Positions 11,784 to 20,409 are shown, counted from the first letter of the stretch. The stretch: DNA of 64,000 bases from an uncultured Bacteroidales bacterium (GCA_900316515.1 ONDE01000003.1:62001-126000), one strand, 5' to 3'. The notes: a model not told the origin generated them from the letters alone. Made by a program: numbers and translations.

Positions 11784-14700
11784 ATGACAACAAAACTTAT
11801 CATCCTGACAGTCCTTGGCGCTGTGGTCCTGGCGGCCCTCGCCTATATGATTGTCCGCGCCTGGCGCTACCGGCGCAACCATCCGGACGAGGACCCCGGG
11901 ACCTCCCGTCATCCACTCCTGCTCCTCCTGATGCTCCTTCTGGCACCCTCCGGCGCCTGGGCACAGAGCACCTGGACGGTGACCTCACGCATCGGCGTGA
12001 AAGACACCTTTATCGTCACTCGCAGCAGCACCACCATCGCCGAGACGGTGCTCTACCGCACCGCGGGTCTCAGTGCCTATGCCGGGCAGCACTACACCGC
12101 CACCAACGGCACCCTCACCTTCGGCGTCGGCGAGAATGTCAAGAAAGTAGCCGTGACAAGGGCCAACCCCAACGACAACGCCTACCTGTACCAGAACGGC
12201 ACCTCGCGTTCCTACCGCTTCGAGGTCACCGACCAGGGCGGCTTCTATCTGGCGCATTGCACCCGGAGCATCACCACCGGCTACAGCGTCACCTCGACCG
12301 CCTTCAACATCAACGATATCACCATCCAGAACGCCGAGTACACCGCCGATGACCGCGGCTACGACAACAACGGCTACAAGAGCGTCTCCCGCACCGCCTT
12401 CTGCAACGACAACACAAAGAGCTATCTGACTTTCCTTGCTGCCCAACTGCGTATGACCCTCAGCTTCGAGGCCAAGGAGAACGACGATGCATACGAATAC
12501 CTGCAGCTGCTGGTCGATAACACCAGCACCTGCGACAACCGCTCCGGCTGCGGCAATGGCAACCCCGGCAATATCATCCTCTCACGCTATATGGCCGGCT
12601 TCGAGATGAATACCGGTTCCAAAGATGCCACCTATCGAAGCTACACCTTCCCAGTTACTTCCGTAGGCAACAACGCCAGCGCCACCAACCCCTGGGGCCA
12701 CGGTACCTCTCACCCACTCACGATGCAGAAGTTCAACACCGACTGTCGTGCCACTGACGGACGCATCATCATCCCCACCAACTTCACCACCTTGGTGCTG
12801 CGCCTCAACGCTTCCGGCGGGTCGGGCAGCGACGAGTGGGCCGCCCGGTATGTCAAAGCCCATATCCAGGCCGTCGACGCCACCGCTCCCACCAAGCTGG
12901 ATGTCAGCGTCGCTCCGGGCCGTCACAGCCTTGGCGACACGCTCTATGTCTCGGTGGCCTTCAGCGAGATTGTCGTCAAAACCGGCACGCCTACGCTGAG
13001 CACCAACTGGGGCAGCCTCAGCTACTTCAGCGGCTCGGGCTCCAACGTACTCACCTTCAGGGGTATTATCCCAGCCGGTGCCAGCGGCAGCCTCAACGTC
13101 ACCGGCCTCATCGTCAACAGCACCAACACCGTCAAGGACCTCGCTGGCAACGACTTCACCTGGTCTGGAAGCCATACCCTCTGCTCCCTCGACGCCAACT
13201 TCGCCTTCCCCATCTCCTACGACCTTGCCGGCGGCAGCCTTGCCAGCCCCAACCCCGCCACCTACACCTGGGCGACGGGCTCCTTCACCCTCACCAACCC
13301 CACCCGCGAGGGCTACACCTTCGCCGGATGGACGGGCACCGGCCTCAACGGGCCCACTATGACCGTCACCGTCCTCCCCCATTCGCACGGCGACCGCTAC
13401 TACACCGCCAACTGGACCCCCACCATCTATAACCTTAGCTACAACCTCGCCGGCGGCAGCCTTGCCACCCCCAACCCCGACACCTACACCATCGAGACCC
13501 CCGATTTCACCCTCACCACCCCCACCCGCGAGGGCTACACCTTCGCCGGCTGGACGGGCACCGGCCTCGCCGCCGCCACCACGACCGTCACCGTAGCACA
13601 GGGCTCCACCGGACACCGCTCCTACACCGCCACCTGGACCCCCATCGTATATAACATCACCTACGACTACGGCATCGATGGCGTCAGCGCCGACAACCCC
13701 GCCACCTATACCATCGAGACCCCCACCTTCACCATCACCAATCCTACCGCCCCCACGGGCTGCTTCTTCCTCGGCTGGACGGGCACCGACCTCGACGCCG
13801 CCACCCAGACCGTCACCATCGCCCAGGGCTCCACTGGCCACCGCTCCTACACCGCCACCTGGAATAACCTCTGGGGCGTCGACGCCGACCACGACGGCAC
13901 CACCGCCGAGCGCGCCTACATCATCACCACCCCCGAGGGGCTCAACCATCTGGCCACCCTGGTGAACGGCAGCGACCAGTACAACGGCTTCAGCGGCAAG
14001 TTCTTCAAGCTCGGTGCCGATATCGCCTACAGCTATTCCTCCCAATGGAACGACTCCGAAAGCACAGAGAGCAGCAACTACACCCCCATTGGCAACAGCA
14101 GCAACCGCTTCCGCGGCACCTTCGACGGCTGCGGCCACACCGTCAGCGGCATCCGCATCCGTGCGAGCAACGACTACAATGGCCTCTTCGGCTACATCAG
14201 TGGCGGCACGGTGCGGAACGTCACCATCAGCGACAGCCGCATCACGGGTTGCCAATATGTGGGCGGCATCGTGGGCGAAAATTATCGCGGCACCGTCGAG
14301 AACTGCCACGCCACCGCCACCGTCGCCATCTATAGTCGCACTAGTGGACCAACCCCTTTTGAACACGGCGGCATCGTGGGCTATAACGATGGTACCAATG
14401 CCACCGCCACCGTCGTGGGCTGCACCTCCGCCGCCACCGTCAGCGGCACCGGCTACGACTATGGCGGCGTGGTGGGATGGAACTACAATGCCACCGTCAG
14501 CCGCTGCCTCGCCCTCGGCGCCACCGTCACCGCCGGCAGCCACTCAGGCCCTGTGGTCGGCTTCAACAACGGCACCGTCACCGACTGCCACTACCGCCAC
14601 TGCACCGTTGGCGGCAACGCGCAGAACGACCTCTACGCAGTCGTTGCCGGCACCGGCGTCACCCTTGCCCCGAGCGGCGCCGCCACCGTGGCCTACCCCC

Positions 14701-16751
14701 ACGGCGGCCTGCAGCTCTACGGCAGCGCCATCCTCTGCGGCGACACGCTCTATGCCCCTGACGGTGCCACCGTCAGCCTCGACCTCGGCACCTCCGGCGG
14801 GCAGCTGGGCTACACCTACGACGGCTTCGCGGCCTCGGCCGGCACCCTCGACGGCAGCGCCAACCCCTACACCCTCACCCTGCCCAGCCAGGATGTAACC
14901 ATCAGCGCCGCCAACCTGGTCGACCACTGGGGCATCGCCGACGGCGCCGACGGCACCTACGAGCACCCCTACGTCATCACCACCCCCGAAGGGCTCCTTC
15001 TCCTCTCGGCCGAGACCAACGGCTTCAACGGCTTCGACTACGCATACTTCAAGCTCGGCGCCGACATCGATATGAGCGGCGTGGCCAACTTCAGGCCCAT
15101 CGATAACTTCAGCGGCACCTTCGACGGCTGCCGCCACACCATCAGCCACCTCACCGTCAACTGGCCCGACGACTATGATATCGGCCTCTTCGGGGACCTC
15201 AATGGCACGGTGCAGAACGTCACCCTCAGTGACGCCTCCGTCACCGGCAGCTACAAAGTCGGCGCCATCGTAGGTGCTAATTACGGCACTATAAAAAACT
15301 GTGTGGTGCTCAACACCACCGTCACCGGCAGCACCTACGTCGGCGCCATCGTAGGTGATTATCACAGCACCATAGAAAACTGTGTGGTGCTCAACACCAC
15401 CGTCACCAGCACTTCGGAAGACGCTTCCGTCGGCGCCATCGTAGGCGGCGATGTTAATCAACTTGACAACCTCACCCGGAACTACTACCACAACTGCACC
15501 GTCGTCCGCAACGGAGTGTCTTATACCTCCGATATCGGCACCGATGTTGGCGATATCAATGAATATAATATGCACCGCGCTGTGGAGGGCGACCTTCTCA
15601 CCCTCGATGTCGCCGCCGGCCAGTGGCAGGCCATCGCCTCGCCACTCTCGAACGACGGAAGCTCCCAATACCTTGCGTTGACCGACCTCGCCACCGGCAG
15701 CTACGACCTCTTCGGCTACGACGAAAGCGACGCCACCTGGGAGAATATGAACGGCAACTTCCCGGACTATCTCGACCGGGGCGACGGCTATATCTACCGC
15801 TCCGCCACCGGCGGCACCCGCACCTTCGTCGGCCTCCCCAACAGCGGAAGCAGTTACGGCTTCAACCTCTACTACCGCTGCAGCAACGAGGCCCTCAAGG
15901 GCTTCAACCTCGTGGGCAACCCCTACAACCAGCCCATCGCCTTCAGCAACATCAGCGTCGCCTACGGCGCCATCGCCCCGGGCTACTACACCCTGAATGC
16001 CGACGGCACGTGGCAGGCCCACACCGCCGGCACCATCGCCCCCGGCCAGGGCTTCCTGCTCCAGGCCACCGAGCCCCGCAGCGGCCAGGACCATGCCCGT
16101 ATCCAAATCGACAGGCCCGCAGGCAAATCTTCCAGCCCGTCTAGCCCAGCTAGTATTGCCTTCACCGTCAGCAACGGCAGCCACAGCGACATCGCCTACG
16201 CCCTCTTCGCCGAGGGCGAAGGGCTGCGCAAGATGGCCCACCTCGACGCCGAGGCCCCCAGCCTGAGCATCCCCCAGGGCGGCCAGCGCTACGCCATAGC
16301 CACCCTCGGCGACAGCACCCAGGCCTTCCCCCTGGCCCTGCAGGGCGCAGCGGGCGAATATACGATGGGTTTAATGGGCGATATGGGCAATGTGGGCTAT
16401 TGCCACTTGATCGACCGCGAGACGGGCGCCGACATCGACCTGCTGCGCGACAGTACTTACACATTTTCGCATTCAAACAATAACGCATTCACAGCCCGCT
16501 TCCTGGTGAAACTCGCTCCTAATGCGGACGAGGACGTCCGCGCTCCCAGGTTCGCCCACCTCGACGGCGACCGCCTCGTCGTCGACGGCAGCGGCACCCT
16601 CGAAGCCTACGACATGATGGGCCGCCGCCTCTTCGCCCGCGAGATGAACACTGACGCCTTGACGCATTTACACATTAACGCATTCCCCGCCGCCGGCGTC
16701 TACATCCTCCGCCTCGCCGGCCAAAGCCAGAAGATAGTGATAACGAAATAA
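11784..16751 (+). CDS. Giant secreted surface protein with InlB B-repeats, GLUG repeats and T9SS tail
   Basis: 1655 aa. Residues 1-61 are odd: a first hydrophobic segment (LIILTVLGAVVLAALAYMIV), a basic stretch (RAWRYRRN), then a second, signal-peptide-like segment ending APSGAWAQ. ATG 11847 would give a single signal peptide with a long basic start. About 370-478 looks like a bacterial Ig-like domain. Residues 478-692 hold three InlB B-repeats (EGYTFAGWTGTGL). Residues about 716-1260 carry GLUG-type beta-helix repeats (YVGGIVGENY, KVGAIVGANY, YVGAIVGDYH). The end (LEAYDMMGRRLF...AGVYILRLAG) is a T9SS type A-like sorting domain. It likely acts as an adhesin or surface scaffold. First gene of module 1, followed by a lipoprotein and a small peptide gene. 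Confidence 0.85.
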   Translation: MTTKLIILTVLGAVVLAALAYMIVRAWRYRRNHPDEDPGTSRHPLLLLLMLLLAPSGAWAQSTWTVTSRIGVKDTFIVTRSSTTIAETVLYRTAGLSAYAGQHYTATNGTLTFGVGENVKKVAVTRANPNDNAYLYQNGTSRSYRFEVTDQGGFYLAHCTRSITTGYSVTSTAFNINDITIQNAEYTADDRGYDNNGYKSVSRTAFCNDNTKSYLTFLAAQLRMTLSFEAKENDDAYEYLQLLVDNTSTCDNRSGCGNGNPGNIILSRYMAGFEMNTGSKDATYRSYTFPVTSVGNNASATNPWGHGTSHPLTMQKFNTDCRATDGRIIIPTNFTTLVLRLNASGGSGSDEWAARYVKAHIQAVDATAPTKLDVSVAPGRHSLGDTLYVSVAFSEIVVKTGTPTLSTNWGSLSYFSGSGSNVLTFRGIIPAGASGSLNVTGLIVNSTNTVKDLAGNDFTWSGSHTLCSLDANFAFPISYDLAGGSLASPNPATYTWATGSFTLTNPTREGYTFAGWTGTGLNGPTMTVTVLPHSHGDRYYTANWTPTIYNLSYNLAGGSLATPNPDTYTIETPDFTLTTPTREGYTFAGWTGTGLAAATTTVTVAQGSTGHRSYTATWTPIVYNITYDYGIDGVSADNPATYTIETPTFTITNPTAPTGCFFLGWTGTDLDAATQTVTIAQGSTGHRSYTATWNNLWGVDADHDGTTAERAYIITTPEGLNHLATLVNGSDQYNGFSGKFFKLGADIAYSYSSQWNDSESTESSNYTPIGNSSNRFRGTFDGCGHTVSGIRIRASNDYNGLFGYISGGTVRNVTISDSRITGCQYVGGIVGENYRGTVENCHATATVAIYSRTSGPTPFEHGGIVGYNDGTNATATVVGCTSAATVSGTGYDYGGVVGWNYNATVSRCLALGATVTAGSHSGPVVGFNNGTVTDCHYRHCTVGGNAQNDLYAVVAGTGVTLAPSGAATVAYPHGGLQLYGSAILCGDTLYAPDGATVSLDLGTSGGQLGYTYDGFAASAGTLDGSANPYTLTLPSQDVTISAANLVDHWGIADGADGTYEHPYVITTPEGLLLLSAETNGFNGFDYAYFKLGADIDMSGVANFRPIDNFSGTFDGCRHTISHLTVNWPDDYDIGLFGDLNGTVQNVTLSDASVTGSYKVGAIVGANYGTIKNCVVLNTTVTGSTYVGAIVGDYHSTIENCVVLNTTVTSTSEDASVGAIVGGDVNQLDNLTRNYYHNCTVVRNGVSYTSDIGTDVGDINEYNMHRAVEGDLLTLDVAAGQWQAIASPLSNDGSSQYLALTDLATGSYDLFGYDESDATWENMNGNFPDYLDRGDGYIYRSATGGTRTFVGLPNSGSSYGFNLYYRCSNEALKGFNLVGNPYNQPIAFSNISVAYGAIAPGYYTLNADGTWQAHTAGTIAPGQGFLLQATEPRSGQDHARIQIDRPAGKSSSPSSPASIAFTVSNGSHSDIAYALFAEGEGLRKMAHLDAEAPSLSIPQGGQRYAIATLGDSTQAFPLALQGAAGEYTMGLMGDMGNVGYCHLIDRETGADIDLLRDSTYTFSHSNNNAFTARFLVKLAPNADEDVRAPRFAHLDGDRLVVDGSGTLEAYDMMGRRLFAREMNTDALTHLHINAFPAAGVYILRLAGQSQKIVITK
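13215..13860 (+). repeat. Three tandem InlB B-repeats (coding)
   Basis: Three repeats of about 72 codons; the first two share YNLAGGSLA and TREGYTFAGWTGTGL almost unchanged at the DNA level. The third is more diverged (GCFFLGWTGTDL). Confidence 0.8.
16459..16492. repeat. In-frame cattc/gcattc repeat
   Basis: AT-rich words (acacattttcgcattc, taacgcattcac) interrupt the otherwise very GC-rich gene. They encode TFSHSNNNAFT. The same word family recurs at 16659-16686 near the C-terminal domain and at 40474-40512. Confidence 0.55.
16659..16686. repeat. Second in-frame gcattt/cattaacgcatt repeat
   Basis: The words gacgcatttacacatt and aacgcattcc encode LTHLHINAF inside the C-terminal sorting domain, between MGRRLFAREMN and AGVYILRL. 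Confidence 0.55.
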
Positions 16752-16770
16752 CAGGATAACAATAAAATGG

Positions 16771-16881
16771 TAGTTAAAGAATTAAGAGAAGTTATCGCGC
16801 TTCGCGCTAGAAGTTAAAGACAAATGCACAAGACGATGCTATTGGCTCTAACTCCTTTAACTTCTTTAACTTCTTTAACTC
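16771..16881. repeat. Intergenic inverted-arm repeat with conserved core (copy 1)
   Basis: Left arm tagttaaagaattaagag (16771-16794) and right arm built of taacttcttt words (16849-16881) are reverse-complement related. The core at 16795-16827, starting atcgcgcttcgcgcta and ending aaagacaaatg, is nearly identical to the one at 36640-36671. It fills the gap between the giant protein gene and the lipoprotein gene. Confidence 0.75.
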
Positions 16882-16897
16882 CCCCAAAAATAAAGAT

Positions 16898-17767
16898 ATG
16901 AAGACAATCAAGATATTAGCATTAGCAGCGCTTGTGGCCGTGGCGGCCACGGCCTGCACCAAGGACACCCTGAGCATACGCCTGCTCAGCGAGCCCATGA
17001 CCGGCGGCGCCAAGATCCTCGTCGACCCCACCGCCGTCAGCAATGCCCAGTGGGTCAGCGGCGAGCAGATAGACCTCAACGGCAGCGCCCGCACCATCAC
17101 CCAGCACGGCAGCGCCTACTACCTCGACCTCGACGCCCCCGTCGACGGCGCCCTGCTGGCCGTCTACCCCGCCAGCATCGACGCCGACGGCAACAGCGTG
17201 ACCTACAGCGCTAACACCGTGACCATCAACAACCTCAATGTCGACTTCGTCGCCGGAGGCCACCGCATCATCTTCCCGATGGCCGCCGAAGCCGCCGCCG
17301 GCAGCAAGTCGCTGAAGTTCGACCACCTGACCGGCGGCCTGCACCTGACCCTCAGCGACACCGCGACGAGCAGCAGCTACACGCTGGGCTCGCTGCGCAT
17401 AGTGACCTACGGCGACGGCTCGATGGCTACACCCATAGCGCCGCGCCACGGCGTCACCGCCACCTGGGCCCTGCAAGGCCCCGCGGTGCCCGGCGGTATG
17501 GTGGGCGAGACCAATGGCGACGTAAGCGTAATCAACGCCAGCGAGATGCACTTCACCTTCAGCACCGGCGGCACCCCCGGCAAGGCCATCGCCGACGGCG
17601 GCAGCATAAGCTTCTGCGTGCCCATAACGGTAGGCTCGGTGAAGACCCTCGAGGTGACCGGCTACGGCACCGACGGCACACAGCTCTTCAGCCGCTCGAA
17701 GACCCTCGACGCCGCCCTCGCGGTGCAGGCCAACACGATGTACAACATTCCCGAAATAGAATTCTAG
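16898..17767 (+). CDS. Fimbrillin-like lipoprotein of module 1
   Basis: 289 aa. MKTIKILALAALVAVAATAC is a lipoprotein signal peptide; Cys20 is the expected lipidated residue. The mature part contains WVSGEQIDLNG, the W-x-x-G-[x]2-I pattern seen at the start of fimbrillin-family domains, then ALLAVYPA and GGLHLTL, typical of the first fimbrillin beta-sandwich. The length suits a single- or two-domain fimbrillin-like protein. The assignment rests on pattern only. The lipoprotein of module 2 (20720) has a matching stretch (WWDGLDVIYING). It is 146 bp after the giant protein gene and 5 bp before the small peptide gene. Confidence 0.65.
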   Translation: MKTIKILALAALVAVAATACTKDTLSIRLLSEPMTGGAKILVDPTAVSNAQWVSGEQIDLNGSARTITQHGSAYYLDLDAPVDGALLAVYPASIDADGNSVTYSANTVTINNLNVDFVAGGHRIIFPMAAEAAAGSKSLKFDHLTGGLHLTLSDTATSSSYTLGSLRIVTYGDGSMATPIAPRHGVTATWALQGPAVPGGMVGETNGDVSVINASEMHFTFSTGGTPGKAIADGGSISFCVPITVGSVKTLEVTGYGTDGTQLFSRSKTLDAALAVQANTMYNIPEIEF

Positions 17768-17772
17768 AAGCC

Positions 17773-17967
17773 ATGAATACCAAGAAAGAATATATAGCAC
17801 CGGAGCTGACAGTGGTCACCTTCAAGGCCGAGCAGGGCTATGCCTCGAGCGGTTTCCGTCTGTTCCAGGACTTCTCTCTCTTCGAGGACGACTACAACTC
17901 CAACTACAACTCGCAGGCCCAGGAGAACTGGAACGACGACGGCGGAGCCTTCGGCAGCGGCTGGTAG
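17773..17967 (+). CDS. 64-aa peptide with conserved head (module 1)
   Basis: 64 aa, no signal peptide. The head KKEYIAPELTVVTFKAEQGYASS aligns with that of the 81-aa protein at 20458 (K-K-x-Y-x-x-P-x-L-T-x-V-x-F-x-x-E-x-G-[YF]-A-[x]-S), while the tails are unrelated; here the tail is acidic and Asn/Gly-rich (FEDDYNSNYNS, GGAFGSGW). The start lies 5 bp after the lipoprotein gene, so the two are probably translated from one message. Small Bacteroidales proteins with this kind of head are common but uncharacterised, to my knowledge. The constant head and variable tail invite comparison with leader/core precursors, without evidence of processing. Confidence 0.7.
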   Translation: MNTKKEYIAPELTVVTFKAEQGYASSGFRLFQDFSLFEDDYNSNYNSQAQENWNDDGGAFGSGW

Positions 17968-17985
17968 CACGCCACCCTCAATGGC

Positions 17986-18018
17986 GCCTCACAGCCCCCG
18001 GTCAGGGAGCTGTGAGGC
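17986..18018. terminator. Hairpin between convergent genes
   Basis: GCCTCACAGC / GCTGTGAGGC, a perfect 10-bp stem with a 13-nt loop, between the ends of the 64-aa peptide gene and the minus-strand 240-aa gene. No clear T-run, so its strength is uncertain. Confidence 0.5.
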
Positions 18019-18724
18019 CGCCGTAGCTCTCGGCGGCGCGGAGCAGTGCCTCGTCGGTCTGGTAGGCGCGGTAGGCGGTGCTGGCGGTGACCATGGTCTG
18101 CGTCGAGCATAGTGCGCCGCGCCGGCGCACCAGCGCCCAGCCGCAGTGGTCGTCGCCGAATGCGTCGCCCACCAGCGCCAGGCGGCCGTCGACCACCGTG
18201 AAGTCGGCAGCGGCGAGTTGCCGTTTCGTGACTTTGAGGCGTGGCACTGTGCCTTGCAGAATCTGGCGGAGGGTGACAAGCAGCAGACACTCGTCGCCGT
18301 GCATATCGTCGGGCATGAGGCTGGTGAGCAGGGCAGGGGAGGAGCCGACACTGCCGAGGCGGTAGACGATGTCCGTCAGCGTGCCGCAGCTCACCGGTAT
18401 GCCGGGCATGAGCAACGCCATGCCGCAGGCGTTCTCGTGGCGCGTGAGGAAGACCGGCGGCAGCTTGGCGCCAAGCGACATGAAGCAGTCGTATGGGCGG
18501 CTGCGGGCCGTAAGCAGTGTGTCGCAGGTGCCCGACAAAGTGTTCCATAGCGATAGGTTGTGTGCAAAGCCCTCGCGTTTGATAAATTGTTTCTCGGTGC
18601 GGCGTTTAGGTTGACGGCTTGTTGCGCTGCGAACTATGGTTTTGCCGCCGCGTGTGAAAAAGGTCACTCCGGCAGACTTTATTCTGCCGTCGACCATTAT
18701 CCCTTGTTTGTTTTTCTTGTTCAT
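18002..18724 (-). CDS. Unknown protein with DUF6266-like head
   Basis: 240 aa, not recognised. Residues 1-60 are basic and glycine-containing (GRIKSAGVTFFTRGGKTIVR, then RQPKRRTEKQFIKREGFAHN) and follow the same order as the DUF6266 protein at 9388: two short strands, an R-x-P/NP motif, T-x-x-Q, then a helix. The remainder is rich in hydrophobic and Cys residues (FGDDHCGWALVRR, CSTQTMVTAS) without known motifs. No signal peptide or membrane segment. It lies downstream of the helix-turn-helix gene at 18852 on the same strand, with a repeat-filled gap of 127 bp. Confidence 0.55.
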   Translation of the reverse strand: MNKKNKQGIMVDGRIKSAGVTFFTRGGKTIVRSATSRQPKRRTEKQFIKREGFAHNLSLWNTLSGTCDTLLTARSRPYDCFMSLGAKLPPVFLTRHENACGMALLMPGIPVSCGTLTDIVYRLGSVGSSPALLTSLMPDDMHGDECLLLVTLRQILQGTVPRLKVTKRQLAAADFTVVDGRLALVGDAFGDDHCGWALVRRRGALCSTQTMVTASTAYRAYQTDEALLRAAESYGGLTAP

Positions 18725-18750
18725 TGCTGTTGGTTTAATCAGTGCTTGCT

Positions 18751-18825
18751 CATTTCTTCAGTATTTCTTCAGTATTTCTTCAGTGTTTCTTCAGTCAACC
18801 ACTGAAAAACCACTGAAGAAATACC
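18751..18825. repeat. TTTCTTCAGTA array with inverted arm
   Basis: Four copies of tttcttcagt(a/g) at 18751-18795 are followed by actgaaaaaccactgaag and aaatacc, the inverse of the same word. It fills the gap between two minus-strand genes. Confidence 0.75.
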
Positions 18826-18851
18826 GTTAAAATACTGGTCATCAGGTCTTG

Positions 18852-19298
18852 TTATACGCCTGTGCGGTCGAGGCGGCCGTTGTCCTGGATGATGTTGGAG
18901 CGCAGGAGCTTCTCGACTTCGGCGTCGTCGTAGTAGTTTTTTCTGCCCAGGCGCGAGGGGTGCAGCAGGCCTTTACGTCCCCAACTGTTGACGGTCTGGG
19001 GCGACACTTTCAGCCGTTTGGCCACCTCGGCGGTGTCGATCCAGTGGGTGAGGCTGTCGGGCCGCTCGACGGCCAGCAGGCGGCTGCCGCGGCTGTCGGG
19101 GTACTGCTGCTGCATGAGGTCGGCAAGCTGCTGTACGGTCATGGGCTTACGGTTGCGCTGGCGCGCATGGCGGATGTTGATGCTGAAGTTGTTCACCAGC
19201 CCGTCGGGAGTCTGATAGAAGACATAGATGAGCTGTGGCTCGCAGTCGAAGTCGAGCTTCAACTGGTGCATGATGTTTCTTAAATCTTCGATGGTCAT
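18852..19298 (-). CDS. Small helix-turn-helix DNA-binding protein (MerR/excisionase type)
   Basis: 148 aa from the ATG at 19298, chosen because the -7 box at 19330 lies directly upstream and the longer frame is low-quality. The C-terminal 60 residues (WIDTAEVAKRLKVSPQTVNSW, GRKNYYDDAEVEKLL) are a winged helix-turn-helix as in excisionases and MerR-type regulators. The N-terminal half (MTIEDLRNIMHQLKLDF...NIRHARQRNRKPMTVQQLADLM) is not recognised and may bind a partner. It is divergent from the gene at 19520 and could regulate it or the two surface modules on either side (inference). No recombinase lies nearby. Confidence 0.75.
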   Translation of the reverse strand: MTIEDLRNIMHQLKLDFDCEPQLIYVFYQTPDGLVNNFSINIRHARQRNRKPMTVQQLADLMQQQYPDSRGSRLLAVERPDSLTHWIDTAEVAKRLKVSPQTVNSWGRKGLLHPSRLGRKNYYDDAEVEKLLRSNIIQDNGRLDRTGV

Positions 19299-19329
19299 TT
19301 TGTTGAAATTTAATTGGTTGATACGGCTG

Positions 19330-19337
19330 CAAAAGTA
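19330..19337 (-). promoter_or_regulatory. -7 box of the helix-turn-helix gene
   Basis: TACTTTTG followed by C on the minus strand, 31 nt before the ATG at 19298. Confidence 0.65.
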
Positions 19338-19507
19338 GAGACAAGCTTTTCGCCGTGCGCTGCTTTCTGAGGTGGGTGAATTGTGCGGACGTGAAGGGGA
19401 CGGGGAGTGGACGAGGGGCGTAAAAGTGCCGCACGGTGGCGTTAGGATGTTGAACAATAAGCGCACGAAAAATGTTAAAAAAATTTTTAGGGATAGAAAA
19501 TTATTCG

Positions 19508-19515
19508 TATCTTTG
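19508..19515 (+). promoter_or_regulatory. -7 box of the 258-aa gene
   Basis: TATCTTTG followed by C, ending only 4 nt before ATG 19520. Either the message is leaderless or translation begins at ATG 19550. Confidence 0.65.
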
Positions 19516-19519
19516 CATC

Positions 19520-20296
19520 ATGGAATCCCCTTGGACATATGTAGGTACAATGTCCACAAGTGGCTTATTGTCAAGTGCAAAGCCAGCTACAGTGGAACTC
19601 TTCGGCCAGACCGTTCCGGCCGAGGTGGGAGCCATACGCCAGCTGTTTTGCGAGCGGCACACGCCACCCGAACAGCAGAAGGAGGTGTGGAAGAGGCTTT
19701 GGCAGCAGTGGCCGAGTCCGGAATGGGGCGATGTGTGTGTGTCCGAGATAGAGGTTTTGGAGTCGCTGTTGCGCCGTTTGGGGGCCGTCGACGGTACGGC
19801 AGTAGCCGCTGCCGTGGGCGGCGAGGCGCAGCACAAGGTGGTCAAGGCGCCCGACAGTCAGCTGGCGGAGCGCCATTTCGTGTGGCTCGGCGACAGGCAT
19901 GGGGTCCGCACGGAGCATCTGCGCGACGGCATCGAGGGACTGGCGCGCATATGCATGATAGGCACCGACCGCTGCCAGCAGGAGGCCCTGCGGCGCGGCT
20001 TGGGGCTGACGGTGAACGAAGAGGAGCGCAGCAGCGATGCGCCATGGGTGCTGTGGCTGGGGCCTGCCGACATGCTGACGTGCCTGGTCGACAGCCTGTG
20101 GGACATGAACCTGATAACCTGTGCCGGCGGACTGCAGCAGAAATGGCGCACCGCCACGGGGATGTTCCTGCGTGCCGACGGCACACGCTACAAACTGACT
20201 GTCAAGAACTCGCGCTGCACAAATCCCGACAAGCTCGAACTGCTCGAGAAAGCCATACTGGGCGAGATGAGGTTTTTTGTCTCGCGGAGCAGGTAA
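19520..20296 (+). CDS. Unknown 258-aa protein between the surface modules
   Basis: Not recognised. 258 aa from ATG 19520, or 248 aa from ATG 19550 (MSTSGLLSSAKPATVELFG), which would give a normal leader after the -7 box at 19508. No signal peptide or membrane segment. The middle contains SEIEVLESLLRRLGA, and the end (MLTCLVDSLWDMNLI, then KWRTATGMFLRADGTRYK, NPDKLELLEKAI) resembles the small C-terminal helical domain of some Bacteroidetes phage- or element-associated proteins, but this is weak. Being flanked by the helix-turn-helix gene and by the promoter of module 2, a regulatory role is possible and unproven. Confidence 0.55.
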   Translation: MESPWTYVGTMSTSGLLSSAKPATVELFGQTVPAEVGAIRQLFCERHTPPEQQKEVWKRLWQQWPSPEWGDVCVSEIEVLESLLRRLGAVDGTAVAAAVGGEAQHKVVKAPDSQLAERHFVWLGDRHGVRTEHLRDGIEGLARICMIGTDRCQQEALRRGLGLTVNEEERSSDAPWVLWLGPADMLTCLVDSLWDMNLITCAGGLQQKWRTATGMFLRADGTRYKLTVKNSRCTNPDKLELLEKAILGEMRFFVSRSR

Positions 20297-20329
20297 AAGG
20301 TGGCGGGGAGCATCTTTTAATAATTATTA

Positions 20330-20372
20330 TATATTTGCGTATACGCCCATACGCAATAAATTACTATATTTG
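20330..20372 (+). promoter_or_regulatory. Tandem -7 boxes of module 2
   Basis: Two TATATTTG boxes, at 20330-20337 and 20365-20372, exactly 35 bp apart and both followed by C. The peptide gene starts at 20458, giving leaders of about 115 and 80 nt. Confidence 0.65.
20335..20356. promoter_or_regulatory. Operator-like inverted repeat
   Basis: TTGCGTAT acgccc ATACGCAA, a perfect 8-bp palindrome with a 6-bp spacer. It overlaps the upstream -7 box and lies about where the -33 region of the downstream promoter should be, which fits a repressor or activator site. Confidence 0.6.
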
Positions 20373-20389
20373 CACACTAAATCTATGGC

Positions 20390-20409
20390 CGTTTCCGGTA
20401 GTGGAAACG
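20390..20409 (+). other. Hairpin in the leader of module 2
   Basis: CGTTTCC ggtagt GGAAACG, 7-bp stem, shortly after the second predicted start of transcription. It could protect the message or act as an attenuator; no T-run follows. Confidence 0.45.

Noticed and set aside
18751..18825. CRISPR array from the TTTCTTCAGT copies
   Set aside because: Unit is only 11 bp with no spacers and has an inverted arm.
18852..19298. Integrative-element excisionase as sign of a mobile element
   Set aside because: The helix-turn-helix is compatible, but no integrase, attachment-site repeats or mobilisation genes were seen nearby.
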